This document shows positions 1-11,118 of a stretch of DNA of 41,063 nucleotides, one piece after another (the first letter of the stretch is position 1; each line of letters opens with the position of its first letter). The position numbers and the translations under genes were made by a program. Origin of the DNA: an uncultured Microbacteriaceae bacterium (GTDB taxonomy: Bacteria > Actinomycetota > Actinomycetes > Actinomycetales > Microbacteriaceae); NCBI GenBank assembly GCA_946481135.1, contig CAMLMQ010000007.1, forward strand, positions 1-41,063. The letters are read 5' to 3'. Under the pieces are notes generated by a model. It was given only the letters and a program-made list of their open reading frames with translations. It ran no database searches and was not told the origin of the DNA.

Positions 1-58
1 GCGCTACTCAACCCACGGGTTTCGATACGCGTCGCTGCGCGGCGCTACTCAACCCGCG
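1..58. repeat. Intergenic palindromic repeat, copy 1 (partial at window edge)
   Basis: The string GCGCTACTCAACCC occurs at 1-14 and again at 43-56. The second copy is preceded by GGTTTCGATACGCGT (from 18) and a small GC hairpin. It is the same module seen at 24895-24985 and, more diverged, at 29469-29568. Read on the minus strand it supplies the TGA stop of the glyoxalase-fold gene (49-51). The left half of this copy lies outside the window. Confidence 0.8.
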
Positions 59-429
59 AGGATCGAGAGGACGTTGCCCGCGGGGTCGAGGAACCACGCG
101 ATGTCGGGTCCGTCGCCGGAGGCCCGGCCGCGCATGATGCCGTCGTCGCCCTGCGGCATCCCCGGGTAGCGCTCCAGTTCGATGCCGGCGTCGGCGAGTT
201 CGCGCGCGGCGACGTCGATGTCGGCGACCTCCAGGTTGAGCACCGTGAACGTCGCGGGCACGTGGTCGTCCTTCGGGTAGAGGAAGACATGCTGCCCGCC
301 GGGCAGCGCGAGGTTGAGCCCCGCGCCGGTCTCCTCGACGGGGAAGCCGAGGGTGTCGCGGTAGAAGGCGAGGGCGACGCCGGTGTCGTCGACCGAGTAG
401 CCGCTGAAGGATCCGGTGATCGTGACCAT
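49..429 (-). CDS. VOC (glyoxalase/bleomycin-resistance fold) family protein
   Basis: A 126-residue single-domain protein with the beta-alpha-beta-beta-beta layout of the vicinal oxygen chelate superfamily. Typical stretches are the N-terminal VALAFYRDTLGFPVEE and the C-terminal FLDPAGNVLSIL, the latter holding the usual ending of the second module. Family members are metal-dependent dioxygenases, isomerases, lyases or drug-binding proteins; nothing here fixes the substrate. The start codon lies 3 nt downstream of the stop of the CPBP protease gene, so the two are probably one transcript. The last codons are GCG GGT TGA, and the stop codon lies inside an intergenic repeat, as in ackA at the other side of the window. 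Confidence 0.85.
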   Translation of the reverse strand: MVTITGSFSGYSVDDTGVALAFYRDTLGFPVEETGAGLNLALPGGQHVFLYPKDDHVPATFTVLNLEVADIDVAARELADAGIELERYPGMPQGDDGIMRGRASGDGPDIAWFLDPAGNVLSILAG

Positions 430-432
430 GCT

Positions 433-1197
433 TCAGCCTCGCACCGTCGGCGCCGCACGGCCAGAGCGGGCGGCGGTTCCGAGCACGACCGGGATGAGCA
501 CCATCGAGCGCAGGTCGATCACGGCGTGCAGCACGATCGGCACGAGGATCGAGCCGGTGACGAGGTAGAGGCCGACGAAGACGACGCCGAGCAGGGTCGA
601 GAAGAGGATGCCGAGCGGGCCCTGGTAGACGTGCAGGAGTCCGAAGACGACGGTCGCCCCCGCGAACGCGAGAAGGGCGTCGCCCGTGACGGCGAAGACG
701 ACGGCGGGCAGTCCGAGGCGGAACAGCAGCTCTTCGAAGATCCCGGCGTTGAGCGAGAGCGCCGCACCGTAGGGCAGCTCGCCGCGCGTCCGCGGCAGGA
801 GGGCGCGGATGTCGCCGACCGCGGGCACCTCGTCGAGCGACCCGCGCACGAGCAGCACGGGAACGATGAGGAATGCGGCGAGCAGCACGGCGACCCCGAT
901 CGCGACGGGAACGCCGAACGGCCCGCCGAGGAGGTCGCGCGCCGCGGCGACCGGACCCCAGGCCTGGGCGTCGGCGAGGGCCGGAGCGATCGACGTCCAC
1001 GCCCCGAGGATCGTGGCGGCCGACAGCCCGCCGAGCGAGAGGGCGGCCTCGATCGTCCAACGTCGGTAGACCTTCTGCCGCGCGACGGTCGAGCGCAGCC
1101 GCTTGAAGCGTGCGTAGTCGCGACGCTCCCGCATCGCCGCACGCCAGAACAGCACACCGAGCGTGACGCCCAGCAGCGCGAGCGCCGTCAGATCCAC
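433..1197 (-). CDS. CPBP family intramembrane glutamic endopeptidase
   Basis: A 254-residue polytopic membrane protein with the ABI/CPBP signatures: EELLFR (residues 155-160), FGLLH (His189) and VLHAVIDL (His224). The paired Glu and the two His residues are the putative active site of this family, which includes the eukaryotic CAAX protease Rce1 and bacterial proteins that process or protect against peptides. The actual substrate is unknown. The start is GTG at 1197. A GAGAAT hexamer lies 6 nt upstream, matching the spacing seen at other genes here and suggesting a leaderless mRNA; a GGGGAG stretch could alternatively serve as ribosome binding site. The gene is divergent from the MFS exporter and is followed by the VOC gene. 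Confidence 0.88.
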   Translation of the reverse strand: MDLTALALLGVTLGVLFWRAAMRERRDYARFKRLRSTVARQKVYRRWTIEAALSLGGLSAATILGAWTSIAPALADAQAWGPVAAARDLLGGPFGVPVAIGVAVLLAAFLIVPVLLVRGSLDEVPAVGDIRALLPRTRGELPYGAALSLNAGIFEELLFRLGLPAVVFAVTGDALLAFAGATVVFGLLHVYQGPLGILFSTLLGVVFVGLYLVTGSILVPIVLHAVIDLRSMVLIPVVLGTAARSGRAAPTVRG

Positions 1198-1203
1198 CCG
1201 ACC

Positions 1204-1225
1204 ATTCTCCCCGGTGCGGAATAGT
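1204..1225. promoter_or_regulatory. Candidate divergent -10 elements
   Basis: On the minus strand GAGAAT (1209-1204) ends 6 nt before the GTG of the CPBP gene. On the plus strand AATAGT (1220-1225) could be the -10 of the MFS gene. If so, transcription would start near 1232, which argues against the earlier in-frame GTG at 1224. No clear -35 is visible. Inferred from sequence only. Confidence 0.35.
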
Positions 1226-1253
1226 GGGGAGTCGTGTCGGCTTGGATTCTGGA

Positions 1254-2675
1254 GTGAGCGGCGTCGGGTTCAGGTCGGAGCGGGGTCCGCTGCTCGCCGC
1301 GATGATGCTCGCCACCACGCTCGTGGCCATCGATACGACGGCTCTCGCGACGGCCGTCCCCGCGATCGTCGACGATCTCGGGGGGTTCACGTCGTTCCCG
1401 TGGCTGTTCTCGGTCTACCTGCTCGCCTCGGCGGTGACGGTGCCGGTGTACGCGAAGCTCGCCGACACCATCGGCCGCAGGCCGCTCATCCTCTTCGGCA
1501 TCGGCGTCTTCCTGCTCGGCTCGATCCTCTGCGGTGTCGCGTGGGACATGCCGAGCCTCATCGCCTTCCGTGCGGTGCAGGGCATCGGCGCGGGCGCGGT
1601 GCTGCCGATCACGATCACGATGGTCGGCGACATCTACACGGTCGAGGAGCGCGCCCGCGTGCAGGGTTACCTCGCGAGCGTGTGGGCGGTCGCCGCCGTC
1701 GTCGGCCCGACCCTCGGCGGCGTGTTCGCGCAGTTCGACTTCTGGCGCGGCATCTTCCTGATCAACATCCCGCTGTGCCTGCTCGCGGGATGGATGATCT
1801 GGTCGAGGTTCCGCGAGACGGTGGAGCACCGTGCGCACCGCATCGATTACGCGGGCGCGGCCCTGCTGACCGGGGCGATGACCCTGCTCATCCTCGGGGT
1901 GTTGCAGGGCGGGCACGCGTGGGCGTGGGACTCGGTGCCGAGCGTCGCGGTCTTCGGAGTGGGCGCGGCGCTGCTCGTCGCGTTCGTGCTGGTCGAGCGC
2001 CGGGCCGCCGAGCCCGTGTTGCCCTTCTGGGTGCTGTCGCGCCGCCTGCTGCTCACGACGAACCTGCTCGGCTTCTGCGTCGGGGCCGCCCTCATCGGGC
2101 TCACTGAGTACGTCCCGACCTACCTCACGGTGACGACGGGCGCTTCTCCCGTGCTCGCGGGTCTCGCGCTCGGGGCGATGACGATCGGCTGGCCGATCGC
2201 GGCGGCGATCGCGGGTCGCCTCTACCTGCGCTTCGGCTTCAAGCCGACGACGGTGCTCGGCGGCGTGGTGCTCGTGCTCGGCACCGGCGGGCTCGCCCTC
2301 GTCGCCGACTCGCCGTCGGTCGTCGTCGTCGCGATCGCGTGCTTCGTGATCGGTGCCGGGTTCGGGTTCTCGGCCGTCTCGAGCCTCGTGGCGGCCCAGT
2401 CGAGCGTGGAGTGGAACGAGCGCGGCGTCGTCACCGGCACCCAGATGTTCTTCCGGTCGATCGGTCAGGCGCTCGGCGCGGCGGTGCTCGGGGCGATCGC
2501 GAACGGCGTCATCCTCGCCGCCGGCGGCGACGAGCGCGACCCCGCGACGATGATCGCGTCGGCGGGGGCCGTCTTCCTCGCGGCGGCGATCGTGGCGGTG
2601 CTGCTGCTCGTCGCGGCGATCGCGATGCCGCGGGTGCGGCACACGCCGACGATCGACCCGACCCCCGCGTCGTAG
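1254..2675 (+). CDS. MFS transporter, DHA2 (EmrB/QacA-like) drug:H+ antiporter
   Basis: A 473-residue integral membrane protein with about 14 hydrophobic segments, the DHA2 size and topology. Motif A is visible as KLADTIGRRP after the second segment. The antiporter motif C is visible as VVGPTLGGVFAQ in the fifth. DHA2 proteins export lipophilic cations, antibiotics or host compounds using the proton gradient, and the cargo cannot be read from sequence. In-frame starts exist at 1224 (GTG), 1242 (TTG) and 1254 (GTG), none with a ribosome binding site. I chose 1254 because a candidate -10 overlaps 1224, and because it leaves the short N-terminal tail usual for the family. No regulator gene is adjacent. 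Confidence 0.85.
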   Translation: MSGVGFRSERGPLLAAMMLATTLVAIDTTALATAVPAIVDDLGGFTSFPWLFSVYLLASAVTVPVYAKLADTIGRRPLILFGIGVFLLGSILCGVAWDMPSLIAFRAVQGIGAGAVLPITITMVGDIYTVEERARVQGYLASVWAVAAVVGPTLGGVFAQFDFWRGIFLINIPLCLLAGWMIWSRFRETVEHRAHRIDYAGAALLTGAMTLLILGVLQGGHAWAWDSVPSVAVFGVGAALLVAFVLVERRAAEPVLPFWVLSRRLLLTTNLLGFCVGAALIGLTEYVPTYLTVTTGASPVLAGLALGAMTIGWPIAAAIAGRLYLRFGFKPTTVLGGVVLVLGTGGLALVADSPSVVVVAIACFVIGAGFGFSAVSSLVAAQSSVEWNERGVVTGTQMFFRSIGQALGAAVLGAIANGVILAAGGDERDPATMIASAGAVFLAAAIVAVLLLVAAIAMPRVRHTPTIDPTPAS

Positions 2676-2679
2676 CGGG

Positions 2680-2685
2680 CAGGAT
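2680..2685 (+). promoter_or_regulatory. Candidate -10 element of mazG
   Basis: CAGGAT ends exactly 6 nt before the ATG at 2692. This spacing recurs at eleven other genes in the window. No ribosome binding site is present, so a leaderless transcript is likely. Confidence 0.4.
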
Positions 2686-2691
2686 GGGGCC

Positions 2692-3357
2692 ATGCCCGCC
2701 GATCCCGCCCCGCATCCCCGCATGGACGAACTCATCGCGACGATGGAGCGTCTGCGGGCCCCGGGCGGCTGCGCGTGGGACCGCGAGCAGACGCACGCGT
2801 CGCTCGTGCAGTACCTCGTCGAGGAGAGCGCCGAGTTGGTCGAGGCGATCGAGTCCGGCGACGACGACGACCTCGTCGAGGAGCTGGGGGATGTGCTCTA
2901 CCAGGTGCTCTTCCACGCCGACATCGCCGCCGAGGCGGGGCGCTTCACCCTGGAGGACGTCGCCGCGCACATGACCGCGAAGATGGTGGGCCGGCATCCG
3001 CACGTCTTCGGCGACGTCGTCGCCGACACCCCCGACGCGGTCGTCGCCAACTGGGAGGCCATCAAGGCCGTCGAGAAGGCTCACCGCACGAGCGTGCTCG
3101 ATGGCATCCCGGTCGGGATGCCGGGGCTCGCCCTCGCCGATAAGACCCTCGGTCGCGCCGCGAAGGTGGGCGTCACGGTCGCCCCCGTCGCGGTTCCCGC
3201 GAACGAGGACGAGCTCGGCACGCACCTGCTCGCCCTCGTCGCGGGTGCCCGCACGCAGGGACTCGATGCCGAGCGTGCGTTGCGTACGGCGTTGCGCGGG
3301 CTGCGGGATGCCGTACGGGTCGCCGAGGACGGCCATACTGGGGATGCTCATGGCTGA
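2692..3357 (+). CDS. mazG: MazG family nucleoside triphosphate pyrophosphohydrolase
   Basis: A 221-residue all-alpha NTP pyrophosphatase that hydrolyses (d)NTPs, probably damaged ones, to NMP and pyrophosphate. The N-terminal domain starts with LRAPGGCAWDREQTHASL, the standard MazG opening. It carries the acidic metal-binding pattern EESAELVEAI followed by LVEELGDVLYQV, which binds Mg2+. GRHPHVFGD (about residues 100-108) is the other conserved block. The C-terminal half is more divergent than the two-domain E. coli enzyme, as is usual in actinobacteria. It overlaps the next gene by 8 nt. In actinobacteria mazG often lies near eno, as here (eno is 2.7 kb downstream). Confidence 0.92.
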   Translation: MPADPAPHPRMDELIATMERLRAPGGCAWDREQTHASLVQYLVEESAELVEAIESGDDDDLVEELGDVLYQVLFHADIAAEAGRFTLEDVAAHMTAKMVGRHPHVFGDVVADTPDAVVANWEAIKAVEKAHRTSVLDGIPVGMPGLALADKTLGRAAKVGVTVAPVAVPANEDELGTHLLALVAGARTQGLDAERALRTALRGLRDAVRVAEDGHTGDAHG

Positions 3358-3994
3358 GATCCCCGCCCCCCTCGCGAGTCGGCACACCGCGCTCGCCGTC
3401 GTCGTCGCGTCCGTGCTCGGCGCCGTCGCCGCGATCGTCACGCTGCTCGTGCCGATCGGCGAGCAGGGCGCGGTCGCCTTGTTCCTCGTGCGCCAGGCCG
3501 TCTTCACCCTGCAGTCCCTCGTGCTCGCGCTCGGTGTCGTGCTCGTCTGGCGCACCCTCGCGCGCCGCTCCCGTCTCACGCTCGTGTCGGCGCTCGCCGC
3601 CACCGCCGGTTTCGCACTCCTCGCGCTCGCGCAACTGGCGGGGATGCTCGTGCCGACCGCGTGGGGCACCCCCGAGCTGCGCACGGCCCTCGCCGTCGCG
3701 TTCCTCGCGACCGCCGTGCTCGTCGTGCCGGGACTGCTCGGACTCGGCGCCGCCGTGCTGCGGGCGGAGTTGTGGCACGGTGTGACGCGCATCACCTTCC
3801 CGGTCGCCGCGCTCGCCTCGGTCGGTCTCGCCGCCGCCGCGGCGCTCGACCCGCAGCTCACGGCGCCACTCGTCTACACGGTGTGGTCGCTGCTCTTCCT
3901 CGGTCTCGCCGTCGGACTGCGCTCGCGCCGCGCCGTCGCGAACGCCGGGGTGCCGCAGGGTGCGGCCTCGTTCTCGGAGCAGCGTTCGGCGTAG
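3350..3994 (+). CDS. Hypothetical membrane protein, about six transmembrane segments
   Basis: A 214-residue very hydrophobic protein with roughly six evenly spaced segments, beginning around residues 14-36 (LAVVVASVLGAVAAIVTLLV). I recognise no motif. The tail after the last segment is polar and Ala/Ser-rich. The ATG at 3350 overlaps the mazG stop by 8 nt. A second ATG lies two codons upstream at 3344, with GGGG just before it. Translation is probably coupled to mazG. The stop TAG (3992-3994) is also the start of the next gene's candidate -10. Function unknown. Confidence 0.75.
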   Translation: MAEIPAPLASRHTALAVVVASVLGAVAAIVTLLVPIGEQGAVALFLVRQAVFTLQSLVLALGVVLVWRTLARRSRLTLVSALAATAGFALLALAQLAGMLVPTAWGTPELRTALAVAFLATAVLVVPGLLGLGAAVLRAELWHGVTRITFPVAALASVGLAAAAALDPQLTAPLVYTVWSLLFLGLAVGLRSRRAVANAGVPQGAASFSEQRSA

Positions 3995-3997
3995 GGT
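3992..3997 (+). promoter_or_regulatory. Candidate -10 element of the hexapeptide-repeat gene
   Basis: TAGGGT fits the actinobacterial TANNNT consensus and ends 6 nt before the ATG at 4004. Its first three bases are the stop codon of the preceding gene. Confidence 0.5.
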
Positions 3998-4003
3998 GGC
4001 GCC

Positions 4004-7358
<3,355 letters not shown>

Positions 7359-7374
7359 TCCCGCATCCCAACCA

Positions 7375-7431
7375 CGAGGGGTCGCTTTTCGGGCGAATCG
7401 CGCACGCGATAGCCCGCATCGCGACCCCTCG
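7375..7431. terminator. Long nested hairpin downstream of eno
   Basis: CGAGGGGTCGC (7375-7385) pairs perfectly with GCGACCCCTCG (7421-7431). Inside, CGGGC (7390-7394) pairs with GCCCG (7412-7416), and ATCGCG-CA-CGCGAT (7397-7410) forms the tip. Almost the whole 57-nt span can be base-paired. There is no T-run after it, so it is either a GC-type terminator for eno or a REP-like interspersed element. The ftsB promoter candidate starts 13 nt later. Confidence 0.75.
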
Positions 7432-7444
7432 GCACTCCGGCGCC

Positions 7445-7450
7445 TACCCT
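7445..7450 (+). promoter_or_regulatory. Candidate -10 element of ftsB
   Basis: TACCCT matches TANNNT and ends 6 nt before the ATG at 7457. The intervening GGGAGG abuts the start codon and is too close to act as a ribosome binding site. Confidence 0.5.
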
Positions 7451-7456
7451 GGGAGG

Positions 7457-7996
7457 ATGGCGAGACCGCAACGGCCGACGGGAGAGCGTGCGACGACGCG
7501 CGCCGCCCGCGAGCGCGCCGAGCGCATCCCGGTCGCCCTGCCGCCCGAGCCGCGCGCGGCCGCCTGGCTGCGCAACTTCCGGCTCTCGGGGTTCGCACTC
7601 TCGTCGCTGCTGCTGATCGTCGCCGCGCTCGTCGTGCTGGCGCCGAGCCTGCGCACCTTCGTCGAGCAGCAGCAGCAGATCGCGGCGCTCGAGGAGTCGG
7701 TGCGGCTCGCCGAGGAGCGCGTCGACGGGCTGGAGTCGGAGATCGACCGCTGGAGCGACCCGGCCTACATCGAGGCGCAGGCCCGCGACCGCCTCTACTA
7801 CGTCTACCCCGGCGACATCACGTTCCTCGTCATCGGCGACGACGCCGTCGCCCAGCAGGGTGGGCTCCCGATCAGCGACGAGATCCAGACCACGCAGGTC
7901 GACTGGGTACGCGCCCTGCTGTCGACCGTCTACGAGGCGGGGTTGACGGATGCCACCCCCGACGAGCTCGCCATCCCGAGCCCGCAGGGGGGCTGA
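7457..7996 (+). CDS. Septum formation initiator FtsB/DivIC family protein
   Basis: A 179-residue bitopic division protein. A basic cytoplasmic tail of about 42 residues precedes one transmembrane segment (about residues 43-65). A coiled coil follows (about 66-100, with QQQQIAALEESVRLAEERVDGLESEI). Next comes the family block DPAYIEAQARDRLYYVYPGD. FtsB/DivIC links the FtsQ/DivIB and FtsL division subunits at the septum. The C-terminal 55 residues are an actinobacterial extension. Its position directly after eno and 1 nt overlapped with the DUF501 gene is the conserved actinobacterial order and supports the call. Confidence 0.9.
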   Translation: MARPQRPTGERATTRAARERAERIPVALPPEPRAAAWLRNFRLSGFALSSLLLIVAALVVLAPSLRTFVEQQQQIAALEESVRLAEERVDGLESEIDRWSDPAYIEAQARDRLYYVYPGDITFLVIGDDAVAQQGGLPISDEIQTTQVDWVRALLSTVYEAGLTDATPDELAIPSPQGG

Positions 7997-8514
7997 TGCG
8001 TCCGCCGTTCCCCGCGCCGACCGACGCCGAGGTCGCCGTGGTCTCCGCCCAGCTCGGGCGTCCCGCGCGCGGCGTCGTCGGCGTCGCCGCCCGCTGCGTC
8101 TGCGGCAACCCGACGGTCGTCGCGACCGCGCCGCGGCTGCCCGACGGCACGCCGTTCCCGACGCTCTACTACCTGACTCATCCCGCGGCGACGGCGGCGA
8201 TCTCGACCCTCGAAGCGAGCGGCGTCATGCCTCAGCTCGCCGAGGAGCTCGCCGACCCCGAGGTGGCGGCGGCCTACCGCTCCGCGCACGAGTCCTACCT
8301 CGCCGACCGGGAGAGCCTCGAGGTCGTCGAGGAGATCGCCGGCTTCTCGGCCGGGGGCATGCCCGAGCGCGTCAAGTGCCTCCACGCCCTCGTCGGGCAC
8401 GCGCTCGCCGCGGGCCCGGGCGTCAACCCGATCGGCGATCGCGCCCTCGCACTCAGCAGCTGGTCGCCGGAACGCTGCGAATGCGCCGAGCCGGGGGCCG
8501 CGGGCGCGCGATGA
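7996..8514 (+). CDS. DUF501 domain-containing protein
   Basis: A 172-residue cytoplasmic protein of the DUF501 family, recognised by its opening (VSAQLGRPARGVVGVAARC followed by CGNPTVVATAPRLPDGTPFPTLYYLTHP). The C-terminal block GMPERVKCLHALVGHALAAG-PGVNPIGD also fits. Conserved Cys and His residues suggest a metal site, but the function is unknown. The ATG overlaps the ftsB stop as TGATG, and the gene ends ATGA into the protease gene, so translation is coupled on both sides. In many actinobacteria the next gene is an exopolyphosphatase (ppx/gppA); here a subtilase takes that place. Confidence 0.88.
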   Translation: MRPPFPAPTDAEVAVVSAQLGRPARGVVGVAARCVCGNPTVVATAPRLPDGTPFPTLYYLTHPAATAAISTLEASGVMPQLAEELADPEVAAAYRSAHESYLADRESLEVVEEIAGFSAGGMPERVKCLHALVGHALAAGPGVNPIGDRALALSSWSPERCECAEPGAAGAR

Positions 8515-9743
8515 GACCGCGGGTCGCGCTCGTCGTCGTCGCGGCGTTCACCCTCGCCGTGCTCCCCGCTCCCGCGTCGGCTGCGCCCGGCGACGCCGTG
8601 CGCGACCGGCAGTACTGGCTCGACGAGTACGGCATCCGCGACGCATGGGCGGTCACCCGCGGCGCCGGCGTGACGATCGCGATCATCGACACCGGGGTCG
8701 CCGGGGGAGTCGCCGACCTCGCGGGCGCCGTCGTCGGCGGCGCGGACTTCTCGGGGCGCGGATCCGCGGACGGGCAGACCCCGGTCGGGTCGGACGCGCA
8801 GCACGGCACCCTCGTCGCGTCGCTCGCCGCCGGGCGGGGCACCGGCCCGTCGTCGGGCGTGATCGGCACGGCGCCGGAGGCGTCGCTGCTCGCGATCTCG
8901 GTCGGCGTGGGGTCGGGCGTCACCGATTCCGACGACCAGATCGCGCGCGCCGTGACCTGGGCCGTCGACCAGGGGGCGGATGTCATCAACCTCTCGCTCA
9001 CCCGCAACACCCTCGACTGGCCCGAGAGCTGGGACGCCGCGTTCCTCCACGCCGCCGCGAACGACGTCGTCGTGGTCGCCGCGGCCGGCAATCGGGCGAG
9101 CGGCACCGTCGAGGTCGGCGCCCCCGCGACGATCCCGGGCGTGCTCACCGTCGGCGGGGTCGACGAGAACGGCGCGGCCTCGTGGGACGCCTCGTCGCAG
9201 GGCATCACGATCGGCGTCGCCGCCCCGAGCGAGCGGCTCGTCGGCGTCACCCCGTCGGGACGCCACGTCACGTGGTCGGGCACGAGCGGCGCGACCCCGC
9301 TCGTCGCCGGGATCGTCGCCCTCGTGCGCGCGGCCCATCCCGACCTGGATGCCGCCAACGTCATCCAGCGGGTGATCGCCACTGCCCGGGATGCCGGACC
9401 GCCCGGCGCCGACTTCACCTTCGGCTTCGGCTACGTCGACGCGTGGGCCGCGGTGTCGGCCGACGTCCCCGAGGTGGAGACGAACCCGATGGGCGACCTC
9501 GCGGAGTGGGTGCGCATCCACCGCCGCGCCGAGGCCACCGTCGCGCCCGCCGAGGTCGTCGTGCCCGCCCCGCGCGCCGACGCGCCCGACGGCCCACCCG
9601 ACCCGACCGGCACGCTGCTGCCGAGTCTCGTGGCGCTGCAGGTGACCGGCGCGCCGCTGCTCGCGCTCGGCATCCTCGCGCTCGCGGCGGGTGGCCTGCT
9701 GCTCGGGACGCTCCGGCGAATCCGCCCCCGTCGTTCACGGTAG
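8511..9743 (+). CDS. Membrane-anchored S8 family (subtilisin-like) serine protease
   Basis: A 410-residue exported protease. A signal peptide covers residues 1-24 with a probable ASA|AP cleavage. The subtilase domain follows, with Asp60 (AIIDTG), His98 (QHGTLVAS), oxyanion Asn194 (AAAGN) and Ser259 (GTSGATP). The usual Met after the catalytic Ser is Gly. A Pro/Ala-rich linker leads to one C-terminal transmembrane segment (about residues 372-396) and a basic tail. The architecture therefore resembles the mycosins (MycP) of type VII secretion, though no ESX gene lies in the window. The 4-nt ATGA overlap with the DUF501 gene ties it to the division operon. Its substrate is unknown. Confidence 0.9.
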   Translation: MRPRVALVVVAAFTLAVLPAPASAAPGDAVRDRQYWLDEYGIRDAWAVTRGAGVTIAIIDTGVAGGVADLAGAVVGGADFSGRGSADGQTPVGSDAQHGTLVASLAAGRGTGPSSGVIGTAPEASLLAISVGVGSGVTDSDDQIARAVTWAVDQGADVINLSLTRNTLDWPESWDAAFLHAAANDVVVVAAAGNRASGTVEVGAPATIPGVLTVGGVDENGAASWDASSQGITIGVAAPSERLVGVTPSGRHVTWSGTSGATPLVAGIVALVRAAHPDLDAANVIQRVIATARDAGPPGADFTFGFGYVDAWAAVSADVPEVETNPMGDLAEWVRIHRRAEATVAPAEVVVPAPRADAPDGPPDPTGTLLPSLVALQVTGAPLLALGILALAAGGLLLGTLRRIRPRRSR

Positions 9744-9746
9744 ATT
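9741..9746 (+). promoter_or_regulatory. Candidate -10 element of ndh
   Basis: TAGATT overlaps the stop codon of the protease gene. A transcript from here would carry a leader of about 26 nt that includes GAGGAG (9762-9767), an ordinary ribosome binding site for the GTG at 9779. Confidence 0.4.
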
Positions 9747-9778
9747 GGGGTGTCATCCAGCGAGGAGTCCGATTCAAC

Positions 9779-11110
9779 GTGCGCAAGATCCTGATCGTCG
9801 GCGGTGGCTACGCCGGGTTCTACACGGCCAAGAAGCTGCAGAAGCACCTTCGCCGCAACGAGGCTCAGGTCACGATCGTCGACCCGCTGCCGTACATGAC
9901 CTACCAGCCGTTCCTGCCGGAGGTCGCCGCCGGATCGATCGACCCGCGCCACGCCCTCGTGCCGCACCGTCGACACCTGAAGAAGACCACCGTCATCACG
10001 GCGCGCGTCAGCAACGTCGACCACGCGAACAAGAGGGCGACCATCACCCCCGCCGTGGGCGAGCCGTGGGATGTCGACTACGACACCATCGTCGTCACCG
10101 CGGGCGCCGTGTCGCGCACGTTCCCGATCCCCGGGGTCGCCGACGAGGCGATCGGGCTCAAGAACATCGAGGAGGCGATGGCGATCCGCGACCGTGTCGC
10201 CGACTGCTTCGCGAAAGCCTCGACCCTGCCTGCGGGCCCCGAGCGCGACCGTCTGTTGACGTTCGTCGTCGTCGGCGGCGGCTTCGCCGGCATCGAGCTC
10301 TTCGGTGAGCTGCGCTCCTACGCGAGCGCCCTCGTGCGTCAGTACGACACCCTCACGATCGACGACACGCACTTCCACCTCATCGAGGCGATGGGCCGCA
10401 TCATGCCCGAGGTGTCGCACAAAACGAGCCTCTGGGTGATCAAGAACCTCGAGGAGCGCGCTGCCAAGGTGCACCTCGACACGCAGCTCGCGAGCGCCGT
10501 CGGCGGCAAGGTCGAGCTGTCGACGGGCGAGACGTTCGAGTCCGACACCATCATGTGGACCGCGGGTGTCATGGCGAACCCCGTCGTGCGCAACACCGAC
10601 TTGCCGATCGAGGAGCGCGGCCGCATTCGCGTGCAGGCCGACCTGCGGGTCGTCGGCGACGACGGCGTCGTGCCCGACGCGTGGGCCGCGGGCGACGTCG
10701 CGGCCGTGCCCGACCTGTCGAGCACCCCCGGCCCCGGTGGCTTCACCGTGCCGAACGCGCAGCACGCCGTGCGTCAGGGCAAGCTGCTCGCGAAGAACCT
10801 CGTCGCCGAGCTCCGCGGCGAGAAGCCCCGCGAGTACGTACACAAGAACGCCGGCGCGGTCGCCGGCATCGGCCTCTACTACGGCGTCTTCCAGAACGGT
10901 CCGCTCGCGATCAAGGGCATCATCGCCTGGTTCATGCACCGTGGCTACCACGGCCTCGCGATGCCGATGTGGGAGCGCAAGATCCGCGTCTTCGGCAACT
11001 GGATCATCAACTTCCTCACCCGCCGCGACCTCGTCGGCATCCCGGCCCGCGACACCCCGCGCGCCGGCTTCGAGCAGTGGGCCTCCCGCCCGAAGGCCCC
11101 CTCGATCTGA
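9779..11110 (+). CDS. ndh: Type II NADH dehydrogenase (NADH:quinone oxidoreductase)
   Basis: A 443-residue peripheral membrane flavoprotein passing electrons from NADH to menaquinone without proton pumping. The FAD-binding Rossmann motif is ILIVGGGYAGFYTAKKL (residues 5-21). The NADH-binding one is FVVVGGGFAGIELFGEL near residue 163. VWAAGDVA near residue 300 (in WAAGDVAAVPD) is the second FAD contact. GFTVPNAQHAVRQG precedes the amphipathic C-terminal region that sits on the membrane. GTG is chosen as start because GAGGAG lies 11 nt upstream and the FAD motif then begins right after it. Length matches actinobacterial Ndh. Confidence 0.94.
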   Translation: MRKILIVGGGYAGFYTAKKLQKHLRRNEAQVTIVDPLPYMTYQPFLPEVAAGSIDPRHALVPHRRHLKKTTVITARVSNVDHANKRATITPAVGEPWDVDYDTIVVTAGAVSRTFPIPGVADEAIGLKNIEEAMAIRDRVADCFAKASTLPAGPERDRLLTFVVVGGGFAGIELFGELRSYASALVRQYDTLTIDDTHFHLIEAMGRIMPEVSHKTSLWVIKNLEERAAKVHLDTQLASAVGGKVELSTGETFESDTIMWTAGVMANPVVRNTDLPIEERGRIRVQADLRVVGDDGVVPDAWAAGDVAAVPDLSSTPGPGGFTVPNAQHAVRQGKLLAKNLVAELRGEKPREYVHKNAGAVAGIGLYYGVFQNGPLAIKGIIAWFMHRGYHGLAMPMWERKIRVFGNWIINFLTRRDLVGIPARDTPRAGFEQWASRPKAPSI

Positions 11111-11118
11111 CGCGTGCC

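Noticed and set aside
1188..2735. Long minus-strand open frame antisense to the DHA2 exporter
   Set aside because: Its protein is rich in Arg, Asp, His and Glu with no hydrophobic core or motif, which is the composition of a shadow frame in very GC-rich DNA. The plus-strand gene shows clear MFS motifs.
8511..9743. Evidence for a type VII secretion locus
   Set aside because: Only the mycosin-like protease is present. No EccC, EccD or WXG100 genes occur in the window.
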